Shown here one piece after another: positions 32,894 through 46,600 of a DNA stretch of 64,000 nucleotides. This stretch comes from Microcyclospora pomicola (taxonomy: Eukaryota; Ascomycota; Dothideomycetes; Capnodiales). The stretch is from NCBI GenBank assembly GCA_002786065.1, contig NHNY01000014.1, positions 124,001 through 188,000 of the forward strand, given 5' to 3'. The notes under the pieces are model-generated. The model was given only the letters and a program-made list of their open reading frames with translations, was not told the origin of the DNA and made no database searches. Numbering within the stretch: position 1 is the stretch's first letter; each line of letters starts with the position of its first letter. The position numbers were made by a program, and so were the translations under genes.

Positions 32894-34609
32894 GGCAGTA
32901 CATGCGCGAACATAAGGCCTCGCAGATCTTATTAGTAACAGACTTTGAGGGTTGGTCATAGGATGGGCTTGTGTGAAAGCAGAGTCTTGTCCGCGGCCTA
33001 CAAGTCCACAAGCCCTCATACTTGATGGCTAGGAGCAGTCCAAGAATAGTAGTACATACTGTACTCGTTTGGTGCAAAGCAGGAAAACGCAAGATGCCGG
33101 CATCGACTGTCTTAGGCAGCATCTTCGGCATGCAGGAGTCCAGCTGCGGGCCGGATGGTGACTGGATGAGGCCGGCAGGCAAAGGAAAGTTTTGAGTGCA
33201 GTATACCAGGCAGATGTTAGTAGCGCCGTTCCCCTAAGATTCTAAGAGTGGCTGCTGCGGACGCTAACCAGATGCCAAGGCAATAGGCGACGGAGAGATT
33301 ATAGCAGACGAAACTTCATTTGAGGGGGCGAAATTGGTGGTCGCGTGCTCCCCCATGTTTGGATGCATGCTCCTCCAACTTCGCTTGGGTGACCGTTAGA
33401 GTTCGTCCATCACTTCATACGTGTACGGACATATATGCCAACATGAACACGGTTGATACGTCGTTGGTGGCTGAGTCCGCAAGCGGGATGACGGGTGCAG
33501 GGCAGAGAAGATGGAGATCCTTGACGGTAGTTTGGTGAGGAGACCTCCTATCTTTGTTGCACTGCAGCCCGGCTTCGGTCGGCGCTCCGCTTCTGCATGC
33601 ACGGTAATCCTGACCTGACTCGTGCGCGATGTCTCAGGGCATTTTGATCGTTGTGATTTTGTGTAGCAGACGGGAATGAACGGAAATGGAAGGCTGTGCA
33701 GTATGTAATAGGCTTCCAGCAGCCGCTTGAACGCCGGAACTTGGCACCGCTTACGTGTCATTGTGATGGGGACGTCAGCAGAGGGCAGAACTCGTCGCGA
33801 TGTTCTCCTATCGTTTGATGAAATGCCATTTCGCTGTGGATTGAACTTGGGAGCTGATGATGGTGACTGGACGGCGAGCATCTACAGTATCATCAGTATA
33901 TCAAGTACTGTCCATTCCTCATCGTGATCGAATGTCGGATTCAGCAACTGAGCACGCGACTTCATTCTGGTGGCGGAGTGGCTAGTGGCAGGTGGAAGAA
34001 TGGATGCGGTATAGCTGCGCCATAGACTTCACCCTTAGCAGGACTGCAACTCTTCCGTTTGGTATCGCTGCTTTCAGACTATACCGGCCCTTACTAGACT
34101 CTGTGCTGGGCGGTGGATCGCCCGGATGCCGACGTAACCTCGCGTGTCAGGTACGAATGCGTCGTCCACCTCTGTATGCAGTCTGATCCCCATTATCGTC
34201 ACATCTCCTCCTCCTTTCCAATATACCATATTTACCTACCTTGCGTATCATTCACTCCGGAACCTGTCGGCGCCCTTCTTCCTTCCTTTCATCCCTGTCA
34301 GATCTTATCCTTGTCCTGCTTTGTATAGGTACGGAATAGCTGGCCGATCCACCTATTCGATAATAATTCCCCGGTCCTCCTCTATTTGCCCGGTTACTTC
34401 ACGTTCACCTTTGGTTGCTCTTGCTGTCCCAGGCTCTACCTATTTGCAACTCTCTGCTTGCCTCTCCCTCGACACTCGTTTTGCCGTGTCTAGTGTACCT
34501 TACCTAGTCTTCTGCTCTGTCGCCATCGTTCACCTCATCTTTTGGACATACGCACGCGACTCAGTGCCGTTCTGGGTCACACTCGAGCAGCAGTTCCTCC
34601 AGACCCGCT
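32894..34609. other. Intergenic, promoter and leader of the PAP2 gene
   Basis: About 1.7 kb without a supported gene. The stretch from about 34195 to 34600 is strongly pyrimidine-rich on the plus strand (repeated CCTC, TTCC, CTTT), typical of a fungal core promoter and 5' leader. Long frames there are a by-product of that composition. Confidence 0.5.
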
Positions 34610-35934
34610 ATGGATACACACGCAGCACCCGGCCGCAATTTGACACAGCCCATCGAGGAGCCTATCTGGAACAGTGCGCCAGCATGGAAGCTCCCTGGCT
34701 GGGCAGAACCGGTGGTATGTTCTTCATACGCCTCGATTCGAGACATCATATGTCCCAGTACTGACAGGTATGCGTTTGGCAGATGGTGGTCACAGTCCTC
34801 GTGGGTGCCATGTGGATCACTCGACGGCGAGACTACCGAATCCTGGACAGCAGACCAGGTCCTTACCGATCCACCCTCGATGTTGCGCCCAAGGAAGCAC
34901 ACAGCACCGACGAACTGCTCCAATATGACACCGACAACGACGACGAGCAACAATCATACACCGCACGGGAGAGACACGAATCCAAAGTCCGTAGTTGTTG
35001 CGGCTTAACCACCGTCATCACCCCGAACAGCTCTCGTTTCAAGAATCACCTTCATTCTCGCATCCTTCAGCGCTTTCCTTTCCTCATCGAGATGTTCTAC
35101 TGGATCATCAACTATGCCTTCTACCGCATGACCGCATACACCTCAAACAAGCTATACAAAGACAGCGGCATCTGGGATGTCGCACAAGCACATGGCCTCT
35201 GGGTGCTGGAGTTCGAGCAGTTCTCCGCCTTGTCGTTCCTCTTCCCCGTCCACGAGATCGACGTACAGCATTGGTTCATGCACGGCCACCAGGATCTCCT
35301 CACTGTTCTCAACCGCGTCTATGCCCTGATCCACATCCCGGGCACCGTCGGCTTCATCGCCTGGTACTACTATGCCGCCCCCTCGCATCCGACCTTCGCG
35401 ACCGTCCGCCGCACCATGACCCTGACCAACTTCATGGCCTTTGTGACCTTCATCTTCTTCCCGACCGCGCCCCCACGCTTCCTGCCGAAAGAGTACGGCT
35501 TCGTCGATACAGTGCGCCACGACGACGCGCAGTCCGTGTGGATGTCGGGCAAGTACGTCAACTCGCTGGCCGCCATGCCCTCGATGCACTTCGGCTACAG
35601 CTTCGCCATCGGCTGCACCCTGCTCTACCACTCCGGCCTCTTCCGCCGCACGCTCGAGAAGAACGAGTCCCGCAAGTCCGTCGGCTGGAAGCTGTTCTAT
35701 ATCCTCCTCGGCTTGGGCTACCCGACCATGATCTTGACCACCATCGTCGCGACGGCCAATCACTACTGGCTGGATGCGCTGGCCGCGACCGGCTTCGTCA
35801 TCGTCGCGTTCGGCGCCAACCAGGTGTTCTACGTCTTCCTCCCGCTCGAGGACTGGTTCCTCTGGCTGCTGCGCGTCGAGAAACCCATCCCCAGCACCGG
35901 CGAGCGATTCCACGCCCGGGGTGGACGTCTTTGA
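34610..35934 (+). CDS. PAP2-type integral membrane lipid phosphatase/transferase
   Basis: A 418-residue polytopic protein from two exons (34610-34714, 34783-35934) and a 68-bp intron, phase 0. It has six or so membrane spans, starting MVVTVLVGAMWI, then FYWIINYAFYRMT, VYALIHIPGTVGFIAWYYYA and others. Conserved PAP2_3-type motifs are PTAPPRFLP, SLAAMPSMHFGYSFAIG (catalytic-histidine motif) and TANHYWLDALAAT (third motif, His and Asp). These place it with inositol-phosphorylceramide synthase/AUR1-related and PAP2_3 proteins rather than soluble acid phosphatases. Acidic and basic stretches near residues 70-110 should face the cytosol. Substrate is not predictable; it is not a plain AUR1 orthologue by eye. 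Convergent with KRR1. Confidence 0.83.
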
Positions 35935-36468
35935 TTCCTCGATTTCCCCTTTGGAAGCATCTCTTGAGCTTGCGTTTCTCTCGTTTTCCGTCCACGGTCA
36001 TGTTTGAGTTCTTCGGCGTATCTGCGGCTGGCGCGGTCATGGGTCTGCATGGTAGCAATATGGAGTCAGGACAGGGCTGGGCATGGTCGCAAGACAAAAA
36101 GTCCCAAGTGAGCACACACAACGCTTCGCATTCGGTGGAAGCCCACATCACGGCGTTCTATTCTGGCGAAAATGGACATACGGCCTGATCAAGTGGCTAC
36201 TTGATCGAGTGGGAGAGATATTATACCCTCTTTGTTTTGAAGTAATGGTGCATTAGCTGGTGGTAGCATGGGAGTGAGTACACTAGATTCATAGCCCTTC
36301 ACGAATCGAGAGGCGAGCATTCGTGCAAAAGTTCAAAAAATGTTGCCTGTTGCAGCTCTGTATGGTTGGAGGAGTTTACCTTATAATGATGTCTGCATCT
36401 CTACGGGGGGTAGAACTCCAGAACGCCGTGCTAAATCCCACAACGTCGAAACATACTCTATCAAGCAT
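35935..36468. other. Convergent intergenic stretch
   Basis: About 0.5 kb between the 3' ends of the PAP2 and KRR1 genes. No gene or repeat was seen. Open frames overlapping from both neighbours are shadows. Confidence 0.5.
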
Positions 36469-37818
<1,350 letters not shown>

Positions 37819-39927
37819 ATGCCGCCTCCACCTCCCATCTTCGAGCTGCCGTCATTCCTGCAGCCGGATGAACTAGATGTAGAATACTACGGCGCGAAGA
37901 ACGCGATCGGAGCCGGTCTCACGCGCCACCAACTGATCGAGGGGCAAAAGAGCATCCTTTCCACGCTCAGCGAGGACAAGTTCAAGCCGTCCCTGGCCTC
38001 GTTCGTGCTGGACCCGCGACGAAAAGGCCCCATTCCTGCCAAAGGCGCTCTCGATGACCGCGCGCGCACGGCGATCGAGGTCTACAACCATCTCGAGGAC
38101 CTGGTCCGCGTGCTGGGGTTTCAGCCAGACACCATCCTCAAGCCCTCCGTCAACCCCCAGCGAGCGTACCATGAGAACCTTGCGACGCTGAATGCCGCGA
38201 GCAAAAGCTATATTCGCCTGCTCACCGTGGAGTCTCGTCCGGGCCCGGGACCGCTTCACGTCACGCTGGAACGGTGCGAAGTGCAGCATGCGCCGCCCTA
38301 TGCGGCGTTGTCGTATTCTTGGGGCAGCCACGAGCAGCTCGTGGAAGTGCGGGTCAACGGGCGCATGCTCGAGATCTCGCCGGACCTGGAGAGCGCGATC
38401 GTGGTCGCCTCGGGCAAGTATAGCCACCTCTGGGTCGATGCGCTGTCGATGAACCAGTCGCACAACGAGGAGAAGAACGACCAGGTGCGGCGGATGAAAG
38501 CGATCTATGAACGTGCGCAGGCCGTGCTTATCTGGCTCGGACGTGTCGAGGAGGAGGATCGTGATGAGATGCAGTCTGCGACTGCTACTATGTATGATTG
38601 GTGTCCGATGGGGTTGGCGGAGGAGCAGCAGGAAAGATGTCTGCTCGCGAGACGGCGCGTCGCGCAGCTCCTGAGTCACGGTGATCGAGCATGGTGGTCG
38701 CGTGTCTGGGTGGTTCAGGAGGTTACGTCTGCCAAGCGGCCGTACGTCTGCATCGGTTCTGAACTTGTTGCTTGGGATGAGTTCGTCAAATCAGTGACGG
38801 CAGAACCACACGAGTTCAAGCTTGTGCGCAGTCAGTCCGACATCGTCGGTCGATGGCAAGCTGCTCAAGCGCAGGTCAAGCAGCTACACAATCTGCGAAA
38901 GCATCTGCGCAGTAGTCCCGGCGGTGAAGAGATCCTAGATCTGATGCGGGTGACCTCTGCCTCTCAAGCCTCGAACCCCCGCGACAAGATTTATGGACTG
39001 CTCGGACTTGCGACTCAGCGAGACCAGGTCGGTATCAAGATTGACTACTCTTATAGCACTGCTAGGGCGTTTGGGGAAGTGGTGCTGCACGTCATACGGA
39101 ACAAAGCGAGCTTGGATGTGCTGGTCGACCGATGGGAGCGAGGGTATGGGACTGCGTACAGCAAGGACAAAGGCAACTTGCCGTCGTGGATACCGGACTT
39201 TTCGAAAGCGCTCAAGGATGCACCGCTACCAGTCACGCATGTTCATGCTTACCACGCCTCGGATCGGAGACGTCCTGAGGTCACTTTGCGGAAACCTTTT
39301 CTTGAACTTCGCATCCAGGCTGTGCATTTCGATGTCATTGAAGAGGTCATGAGTGATTGTGTTCTTGACGTCGAACCCGGAGACGAGCTTGACACGTTCA
39401 GGTTGATTTCACTTCCGTCGCTGGAGGCATTCACAGACCCTGCTTTGCGTCGACATGTCCCCGCAGACGACCCGCGCCATCGAATCAGTAGAGAGGACGC
39501 TTTCTGGCGCAGCTTGCTCATGGACCATGGAGCGGATGAAACGCATGCTGCAGACGATGATGCAGGCGCCATCATTGCCATTCTGCAGAAGACCGCAACA
39601 GAAGAGCATGACGCTGTCCTCGCCGCGCTGCAACCTCTTGGCCGTCGTCCTCAGGAGGTCATCGCGCAGATCCAGCAGACCATGCAAGGTCGTTCGCTCT
39701 TCACCACCCACGGAGGTTTCATTGGCGTAGCTGCCAACCAGATCCAGCGCGGAGACGTGGTGGTTGTGCCAATTGGCACTAGTGTGCCGTTCGTGCTACG
39801 TAAAATGGCAAAGGAGAAGAAATATACGCTCGTGGTCGACTGCTTCGTGCATGGCATCATGTATGGCGAGCTTATGAGACTCATGGACAATCAAGAACTA
39901 CCAGTAGAGAGTTTTGCGCTGATATGA
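37819..39927 (+). CDS. Heterokaryon-incompatibility (HET) domain protein
   Basis: A single-exon, 702-residue member of the HET family. HET domains trigger programmed cell death in fungal allorecognition and are TIR-like in fold. The start is the ATG before PPPPPIFELPSFLQP. Motif 1 is PPYAALSYSWGSHEQ near residue 160. Motif 2 is LWVDALSMNQSHNEEKNDQV near 205, followed by MKAIYERAQAVLIWLGRV. Motif 3 includes WWSRVWVVQEV and later SNPRDKIYGLLGLA. The N-terminal 140 residues are a separate, charged region with no known domain. The C-terminus has GRSLFTTHGGFIGVAANQIQ followed by GDVVVVPIG and VLRK, the common tail of stand-alone HET proteins. No STAND or repeat domain is fused. It ends 49 bp from the convergent OsmC-like gene. 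Confidence 0.93.
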   Translation: MPPPPPIFELPSFLQPDELDVEYYGAKNAIGAGLTRHQLIEGQKSILSTLSEDKFKPSLASFVLDPRRKGPIPAKGALDDRARTAIEVYNHLEDLVRVLGFQPDTILKPSVNPQRAYHENLATLNAASKSYIRLLTVESRPGPGPLHVTLERCEVQHAPPYAALSYSWGSHEQLVEVRVNGRMLEISPDLESAIVVASGKYSHLWVDALSMNQSHNEEKNDQVRRMKAIYERAQAVLIWLGRVEEEDRDEMQSATATMYDWCPMGLAEEQQERCLLARRRVAQLLSHGDRAWWSRVWVVQEVTSAKRPYVCIGSELVAWDEFVKSVTAEPHEFKLVRSQSDIVGRWQAAQAQVKQLHNLRKHLRSSPGGEEILDLMRVTSASQASNPRDKIYGLLGLATQRDQVGIKIDYSYSTARAFGEVVLHVIRNKASLDVLVDRWERGYGTAYSKDKGNLPSWIPDFSKALKDAPLPVTHVHAYHASDRRRPEVTLRKPFLELRIQAVHFDVIEEVMSDCVLDVEPGDELDTFRLISLPSLEAFTDPALRRHVPADDPRHRISREDAFWRSLLMDHGADETHAADDDAGAIIAILQKTATEEHDAVLAALQPLGRRPQEVIAQIQQTMQGRSLFTTHGGFIGVAANQIQRGDVVVVPIGTSVPFVLRKMAKEKKYTLVVDCFVHGIMYGELMRLMDNQELPVESFALI

Positions 39928-39976
39928 GACGACGTTTATTCAACTCACCTACGAGACGAATTTTCAAGGCGAACTC

Positions 39977-40591
39977 TCACCCTTTCCGACCCCAGTTCAC
40001 CGTCCGCTCCACCCCCTGCTCCGTCTCTTGCCTGCCCGTCAGCCGGACGTTCAACACTGGCTTCCGCGCAATCGTCTGCAGCACCACACAATATCGCTCC
40101 GTCAGCAACCCCAGTTTCTCCACCCGCGCCTCCTCCACCTCCGCCCCTTCCGCCAGCACGATCTCAAACTCCAGCCGAATCTCCACGAACCCCACCGGCG
40201 CAGTCCGCTCCACCCCCAACGTGCCCTTAAAGTCCAAGTCTCCCTCTGCCCGCACCGTCCCGCTAGCGATGGGGATGTCGAGCGCGGTCGCAACAGCTTT
40301 TAGCGTGACGCCAGCACACGCCACGAGCGCTTCGAGCAGCATGTCGCCGCTGCACAGCTCGCCGGAGAGGGAGGGGTCGGCACCGCCCGCGGCGGGATGC
40401 AGGCCGGCGAGCTTCTGCGCCGCCGCGCCGGTCGAGAGCTTGCACGTTATGGAGCTGGCGTCGAGACTGCCGGTCGATGCAAGGGTGATGAGCGCGGCGG
40501 AGGGGTCGTTGCGATAGCTCTCTTTCAATGGCGCTTGCTTGGCGCGAAGAGCGGCGGAGGGCGTGGGAGGCGGTGCCGCTATGTCAGCCAT
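39977..40591 (-). CDS. OsmC/Ohr-family protein
   Basis: A 204-residue alpha/beta protein of the OsmC superfamily, thiol-dependent peroxidases acting on organic hydroperoxides in bacteria. The start is the ATG of MADIAAPPPTPSAALRAKQ. Earlier in-frame codons lack an ATG. Key parts are KESYRNDPSAALITLAST, SITCKLSTGA, then GDMLLEALVACAGVTLKAVA carrying the cysteine that is redox-active in the family, and the second half GFVEIRLEFEIVLAEGAEVE with EKLGLLTERYCVVLQTI. Cys50, Cys80, Cys91 and a late Cys are present; which pair is catalytic is not certain. It is closest to the OsmC/YhfA-like group rather than Ohr. Convergent with the HET gene. Confidence 0.85.
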   Translation of the reverse strand: MADIAAPPPTPSAALRAKQAPLKESYRNDPSAALITLASTGSLDASSITCKLSTGAAAQKLAGLHPAAGGADPSLSGELCSGDMLLEALVACAGVTLKAVATALDIPIASGTVRAEGDLDFKGTLGVERTAPVGFVEIRLEFEIVLAEGAEVEEARVEKLGLLTERYCVVLQTIARKPVLNVRLTGRQETEQGVERTVNWGRKG

Positions 40592-41539
40592 GGTGATATG
40601 ATCGAGTTCAGGGCGAGGTGAGCTGTTTTTTTTTCTCTTGGTAGGCAGTCGTTCTGCGGACTTGTCTCTGGACTCGTCTACGATGTCCAAGCAGTACGCA
40701 CGGAGGTTGGAAATCTAGATAGCAACGATGTCGACAAAATATATGAGGAATGATGATGAAACAGAACGTGTCTATGTCTGATGGTTCACTTTATATTGTA
40801 GTCTACTTTCGCCGATGATTTGCAGTGTACATACACGCGGGTCCTTTCGTCCGCCCCTCCATTCGATCAAGCGTGCAGGGAAGATAGCAAGGTACCTTAT
40901 TGGCAGCTACCTACATGCACAACAACACAACGATCTCGCTGCATTCGTATGGCTGGACGTGAACAGGGGACATGACATGCTCATGCATATGCCTCCCCTG
41001 CACTGTTCAAGCCAGACGCTACACACTGTCTGCACTGATACTGTATGTTACCTACCCCTCATCAAGCAACCCCGCCAAATTGCCCCTTCTTTCTACCAGA
41101 AGCCAGAAGAGCAAAAGGTCCCGTACCGCCGAGATCTGTGCGTGAGAGGGGAAAGCCCGCACGTTTGGAACATACAATGGAACGGGCCCCTGGCGTTTGA
41201 CGGAAGAATACTAGTCTGAACCGGAGAGTCGTAAGGCGGATGTCATGTTGAACTGCTGCTAAGGTACTCGTAAGTGACGTGCTGGGTGCCGTCGGGTTTC
41301 CCGATTCGGCAGTCCGGTGATGTCTGGACTTTATCAGCTTTCGGCTTCTCATGGGAGATTGTTAAGTAACAAGGCGGGCCCTTGAGTATTTTGTCGATGT
41401 AGACGGGGCATTTCAACGTGTTGAGATTGAGGAAAGCAAGGAAGAAGAACACACGTTCAGGTCCAATCACGCGGGAAATCCTTTGGAAGTTCGTTCTGCA
41501 ATCTAGTCACCAATCGCAACATCAATATACTTGGAAACA
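40592..41539. other. Divergent promoter region, no gene seen
   Basis: About 0.95 kb between the starts of the OsmC-like and dihydroxyacetone-kinase-like genes. A T-run lies at about 40625-40634. No supported coding region. Confidence 0.5.
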
Positions 41540-43132
41540 ATGGCCGTGGTGGTGCAACAGACCCTCCCATTCGGCTCAGAAGCCTTGGACCTCGCCAATC
41601 CAGATCGATGGAACAACTTGCTCCCGTTGATCCGACCTTCTGTTCAAGCCCGGAAGACGAAGAGTGGTCGGACGGTGCTGGTCGACACTGCCCGTGCAGT
41701 TTCATCGCCATTATATGTCGTCCTGGTCAGCACGCTTGGGAACTTCTCCGGCAACGTCCTGGATGGGAGAAGCGTGACGGCGGTCGTTACGGGGTGGTCG
41801 GGCGAGGGTGCTTTGGATGTGCCGGATGTCTTGCAGACTATCTCTGATTCGGCTGGGGTGGCGAAGGGGCGAGCGACAGTGATTGTCAAGGTAGCGGGCG
41901 AGAGGAAGATCCGATCGAGTGATGAGCAGACGTGGGAGGTGGACGTGGAGGCGGAGTTGGTGGCTGATCACCTGCTGCATGTGCTGGGCTATGCCACGGA
42001 GTCGTGCCGGGCATCGTTGAAGGAGGTGGGGAGTCTACTGCAGCTGTTCAATGACTACACGACAACCATCTCGTCGACGTTTCACGGTGAGAAAGTTGGA
42101 GGGGAGCCAGCTGTGCGGCATGTCGATGGCCCGCAGAGCTTCACGCATGCAAAACAGGCGGTGGAGCGGGATTTGAAGACGCTGCTGGGAAAGGCTAGAG
42201 GGGGCACGGGAGATGTCATCTCCATTCACTACTCAGACGTCAACGGGTTGAGTCGGTTGGAGAACTACATTCTGGCGAAGGATGTTGCAGAGTGTCTTGG
42301 TGAGTGCCTTGTTCTACGTGAACCGCAGAAATAGCTAACCAAGTTCATAGATTCGCAGAAGTTTGCTTACCACATCTCGCACTCAACGATCCTAGATCAC
42401 GGCGAGCAGGCGCGCGGCTTTGGAGTCTCGATCGTCAGACTCCCCTCGACCTACCTTGCCGCTCAAGAACGGCCACGGCGGCATGAAAGCACCCTTGCGG
42501 TACAAGAAGCGCAGCTCGAGAACGTCGGTTCTCCTTCCACGTCTCGCATCACCTTTGATGATCGTGAAGTCCGTCGTCGAGTCGAAGCAGGATGCGCGGC
42601 GTTGATCAAGGAGGAACCCACCATCACAGAGTACGATACTATCGTGGGTGACGGCGACTGCGGCTACACTCTCCGCGACGGCGCCAAGCAGGTCATGTCC
42701 TTCATCGCTGGGAAAGACCTCACTCAGCTACCACAGACTCTCAGCGCGCTCGTCCACGATCTCGAGGTGAACATGGGCGGCACGAGTGGCGCGCTTTACT
42801 GCATCTTCCTAACGGCGCTGTCGCAGAGTCTGGCGACGGAGGAGACCATTCCTGCGGCATTGCAGGCAGCCTTGCAGCAGCTCCTTAGATACACCCGCGC
42901 GCGACTCGGGGACCGCACAATGATGGACGCGTTGATCCCATTCGTGGACACCCTGGCAAGCACGGGAGATATCGGCAAGGCGATCAGCGAGGCTGAAAAG
43001 GGAGTGCAAGTAACAAGGAAGATGGAGGCCAAGCTTGGCCGCAGCACGTATCTCGATGCGAGCGCCACGGATGGAGTTCCGGACCCTGGCGCGTATGGGT
43101 TATTGGTTCTGCTCAAGGGCATGGCAGCATAG
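41540..43132 (+). CDS. Divergent dihydroxyacetone-kinase-like protein (degenerate DhaK + DhaL)
   Basis: A 513-residue protein from two exons (41540-42299, 42351-43132) and a 51-bp intron, joined in phase 1. The C-terminal 200 residues are a DhaL nucleotide-binding domain: YDTIVGDGDCGYTLRDGAK (Mg/ATP aspartates intact), NMGGTSGALYCIFLTAL, and LGDRTMMDALIPF. The N-terminal 300 residues follow the DhaK order (SPLYVVLVSTLGNFSGN, then KGRATVIVKVAGE, then LLHVLGYATESCRASLKEVG, then GDVISIHYSDVNGLSRLENY, then STILDHGEQARGFGVSIVRL). The usual GGGSGHEPAHAG loop is gone and the substrate-binding histidine is not evident. It is shorter than typical fungal Dak1 (about 580-600). Either a specialised enzyme on another substrate or a pseudokinase; dihydroxyacetone kinase activity is doubtful. 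Confidence 0.78.
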
Positions 43133-43611
43133 AGTGTGAGCATGTGATATAGTCCCGCAGTCATAGCCCTTTCTCTCTGTGGGATGTCCGAGGGTGTTAA
43201 GACGATACGTCAACCTCAGAACCAGTCATTCTATTGAACATCGCGTTCGTCTGCAGTCGAGACGGCGATTTTAGTGAGCACTCAGTTCCAGGGGGAGGAC
43301 CTGCCGGCCCATTTGCATACATTTCGAGGTTACTAGTGTCCACGGTTCCCACTGGCAGAGACGTTCGAAGGAGGTCGCTATCATTATCAGTGGCGTCAAG
43401 ATGCAGTTCAGCCTCTCTTGTTATTGGCGCCTGGGATTGTTACACTGCGTTAGAAATGGGCCTGTGATCCTGCAGGTAAGATGGCGCATCTCAGCCGTAG
43501 AAACGGCCCCCAATGCAGACAACTATTAATTGAACAAGATGCTGCATGTTATTCATTGCTTGAAATGCTTCCTTGCATTCCGCTGCCTTGGGATGTCCAT
43601 ATGTAGACATA
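43133..43611. other. Promoter of the STAND gene
   Basis: About 480 bp between the kinase-like gene and the STAND gene on the same strand. No separate gene. Confidence 0.5.
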
Positions 43612-46600
43612 ATGGGCAAGCCAGTCAAAGTTACCGAGATCACCTTGGACACCGATCCTGATCGTGACCTGGATGAGATCTGGCCCGATGTACTTAAACA
43701 GTACCAGGCGATCACGGGCTTCGCCATCACCAACGATAGCGACTTCAGCGCTCTGTCGAGGTCTATCGATCGCGATATCGACATCAGTAAATCCAAGAAC
43801 AAGCCGCGCGCGAAAAAGATCCTGAACAATTGCGCGAAATGTCTGCAGCAATTTGGGGGCATGATTGCCAGTGCGGGCAGTATAGTCTTTGGGCCAGCAG
43901 GACGTAAGTCGTGTTGCACCACCGCAACCCTGTACCTTTGCATCCTGAACCTTCGCTTCCCACTAACACGACTGCAGAGTGTTATAACGCTCTCAACTTC
44001 GTCGTCAATGTGGCAAAAGGCATACAGGATCTCTTCGATGGATTCATCACGCTCCTCGAGCATTGTACTGCATTTCTCGATCGCATCAGCCTGCACTTGC
44101 AATCCCGAGTCGCTGGAGACCAATGCCTCGCTCCGCACCTGCGCAAGCCAGCATACGAGGGCCTGCAGCTCTTTCTTCAGGTGCAAGCGCGATCGTATAA
44201 CCTGACTAACAGCAAGCGAGAGAAATTGAAGAGATTCGCGGGAGTCGCTCTCTTCAGCGACGATGATGGCGTCAAAGGAGACCTTGCGAAACTACATGCA
44301 CTGAGCGAGCGCCTGACAGCCTACACTACGGATCAGATTCTTGTCAACGTGGATGGCTTGGCGAAGCATCTCCATCAGTCCGACGAGGAGAGAAGCCGTT
44401 TCGAGGGCGACTGCCGAGAGCATCTGGAGAATCTGGCGGACAAAGCCGATCAAAATCTAATTGTGGCCAGAGACACTTTGGCGCTGACCACTCAGCTTAC
44501 CTCAAGCAACGAGGACAAGGAGAATCTAAGAAAGATCGCCGATGCTATTCCTTTCGATAAGAAAGAGCTATGGAACAAGTATCATCAGAACTTCCAGAAA
44601 GACCGTCTCGAGGGCACTGGCAGATGGCTGCTTGATTCTGACGACTTCAGATCGTGGGCTAGTCGGAGCAAGTTCGATACGCTCGCCACCTTACTTGGAG
44701 ATTCAGGGTACGGTAAATCGTACATCTGTAGTCATGTCATCGACCACCTCAAGAAGTACTCTCGTGAGGCTTCGGAGGAGCGGGTTTGCGTGGCATACTA
44801 CTACTTTGACAAGGATCATGACATTGCGACCTGCCTTGGTTCGATCATCTATCAGCTGGCAAAGGAAGACAAGGTCTATTCCAGAGCAGTCGCCGCTGCT
44901 TGCACCCAGAATGGATATCTCGGGAGCGCGGCCAAGTTGTGGGAAGCACTGGTGACTGATCTTGCGGGATCTATGCAAGGCCGCTACTTTCTCATCATCG
45001 ACGGCTTCCAAGCAGACAGCGAGGATAAGGTGATGGAAAACTTGATTCAAGAAACAGTCCTCCGCGGCAATTCTTCGATCAGTCTGTTCATTTCCGGACG
45101 TTATGACGACCTCGGTCGACTGAGTGACGGGGCCTTGTTTCGACTTGGAGGCGGGAATAGTAGACTGAGAAGACAGCGTACTCAGCTCTCCTTTGATGGC
45201 GAAGGCGAAAGTGTTTATACCATGCCAGCTCTTGCCAACGAACAGGATATGATTGACGTTACTGCGGCCAGAATTGAAGCTCTCTGTCAGGAAAATCCTG
45301 ACCTGAAAAGGCTGCTTCAAGATCCCAAGGTCAACATACCTGCAAAATTTGCTTGGGGTGTACGAGGTGATTACACTTTACTGGGAAGCAAATTGAAGGA
45401 AATCTCAGAGGCTCAAGATGATGACGAAATCGAGAATATCATCAGTCGTGCTGGCGAAACCCGAACGCAGTCTTTTGAGAGAGTGCTAAGCACATTGCAC
45501 GAAATTCTTGTACCAGAGGAAATTAAAGAATTAAATCTGGTCTTGGAATGGACATACGAAGCGTTTCGCAGCGATCAAAACCTTCTCAAGGCAGTAATCC
45601 TTTGGTGTCTGGGGAAGTCGTACCATCTCAACAAGCAGATAGAAACTAAATTCTCTGCCCTGCTCCGTACAGACGGGCTAGGAGTTGTGGACGCCATATT
45701 CGATGCGACAACACTTCGTGCAGCAACAGTTAAAGCAGACAAAGACGCCCCCGCGCGATCAGCACTGTCGGGTACCAAGCTACAGCAGTGCGAGGTGGAC
45801 ATAATCCAGCACTTCGTGAGGTCATACTGTAGCGAGGAGCTATATGAACGCTTTGGTTTCGATCGGTTCTTCAGAGAGAAGATCACAGACCCTTCCGCGG
45901 TGATTCACCTCAATGACCATAACAGCGTTCACGTCGATATCCTACGGACATGCCTAGACGTATTCAGCGAGCGGGGCAAGCAAAATGACTTCAATCCACT
46001 TCGAGAATACGCATCTTTCTGGCTTGGAGGACATATCGATCAAGTTGACCTTCTGAACACAGATAAGGTGTTGCTCGAGGAACTTGGACCGAAGCTAGTC
46101 AGCATTCTTTACGATGTCGACGCAATTGACGCGTGGTGGGCGGACTCCATCCTTTATCAGGTAGGATTCGACTGGATTAATTGCAGCGAAAACTCAGACA
46201 AGCTGCTGCGATTCCTGCAGTTCCCGTTGGTCGCAGCCACATTTTCGAGTCCGTCAGCGCCGAACGACTGGATCAAGTCAATCCTCGCCCAGACTGGAAG
46301 TTCCGCTCGTATCTTGACGAAGGTTGCACAACGACTTGCAGATCGCTGGTTCGGTGCTGTTCGTCAAACTCTGAATTGCTTGTGGTGTGCGGAAAGAATC
46401 ATGGCCAAGGTAAGGTGTTCCGATCCGATCACGTGTGTCATCAATGCTGAAGTCTGCTAGATTTGGGATACTGGAGATTCCTTTGACCCACAGGCTGAAC
46501 CAACCGTGCACGAGATCGACCGATTCGTGAAGTATGTCGAACAAACCTCAGTGCATGCCCAGGATAAGGTGCACTGGAGGACTCGTTATGCCTCCATCCT

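Noticed and set aside
35152-35913. Minus-strand open frame of 253 codons
   Set aside because: Antisense shadow of the PAP2 gene, Glu/Val-rich with no family similarity.
34995-36188. Plus-strand open frame of 397 codons
   Set aside because: It runs inside the PAP2 gene in another frame, is Arg/His/Pro-rich and has no domain.
37873-38679. Minus-strand open frame of 268 codons
   Set aside because: Antisense to the HET domain gene, Arg/His-rich with no domain.
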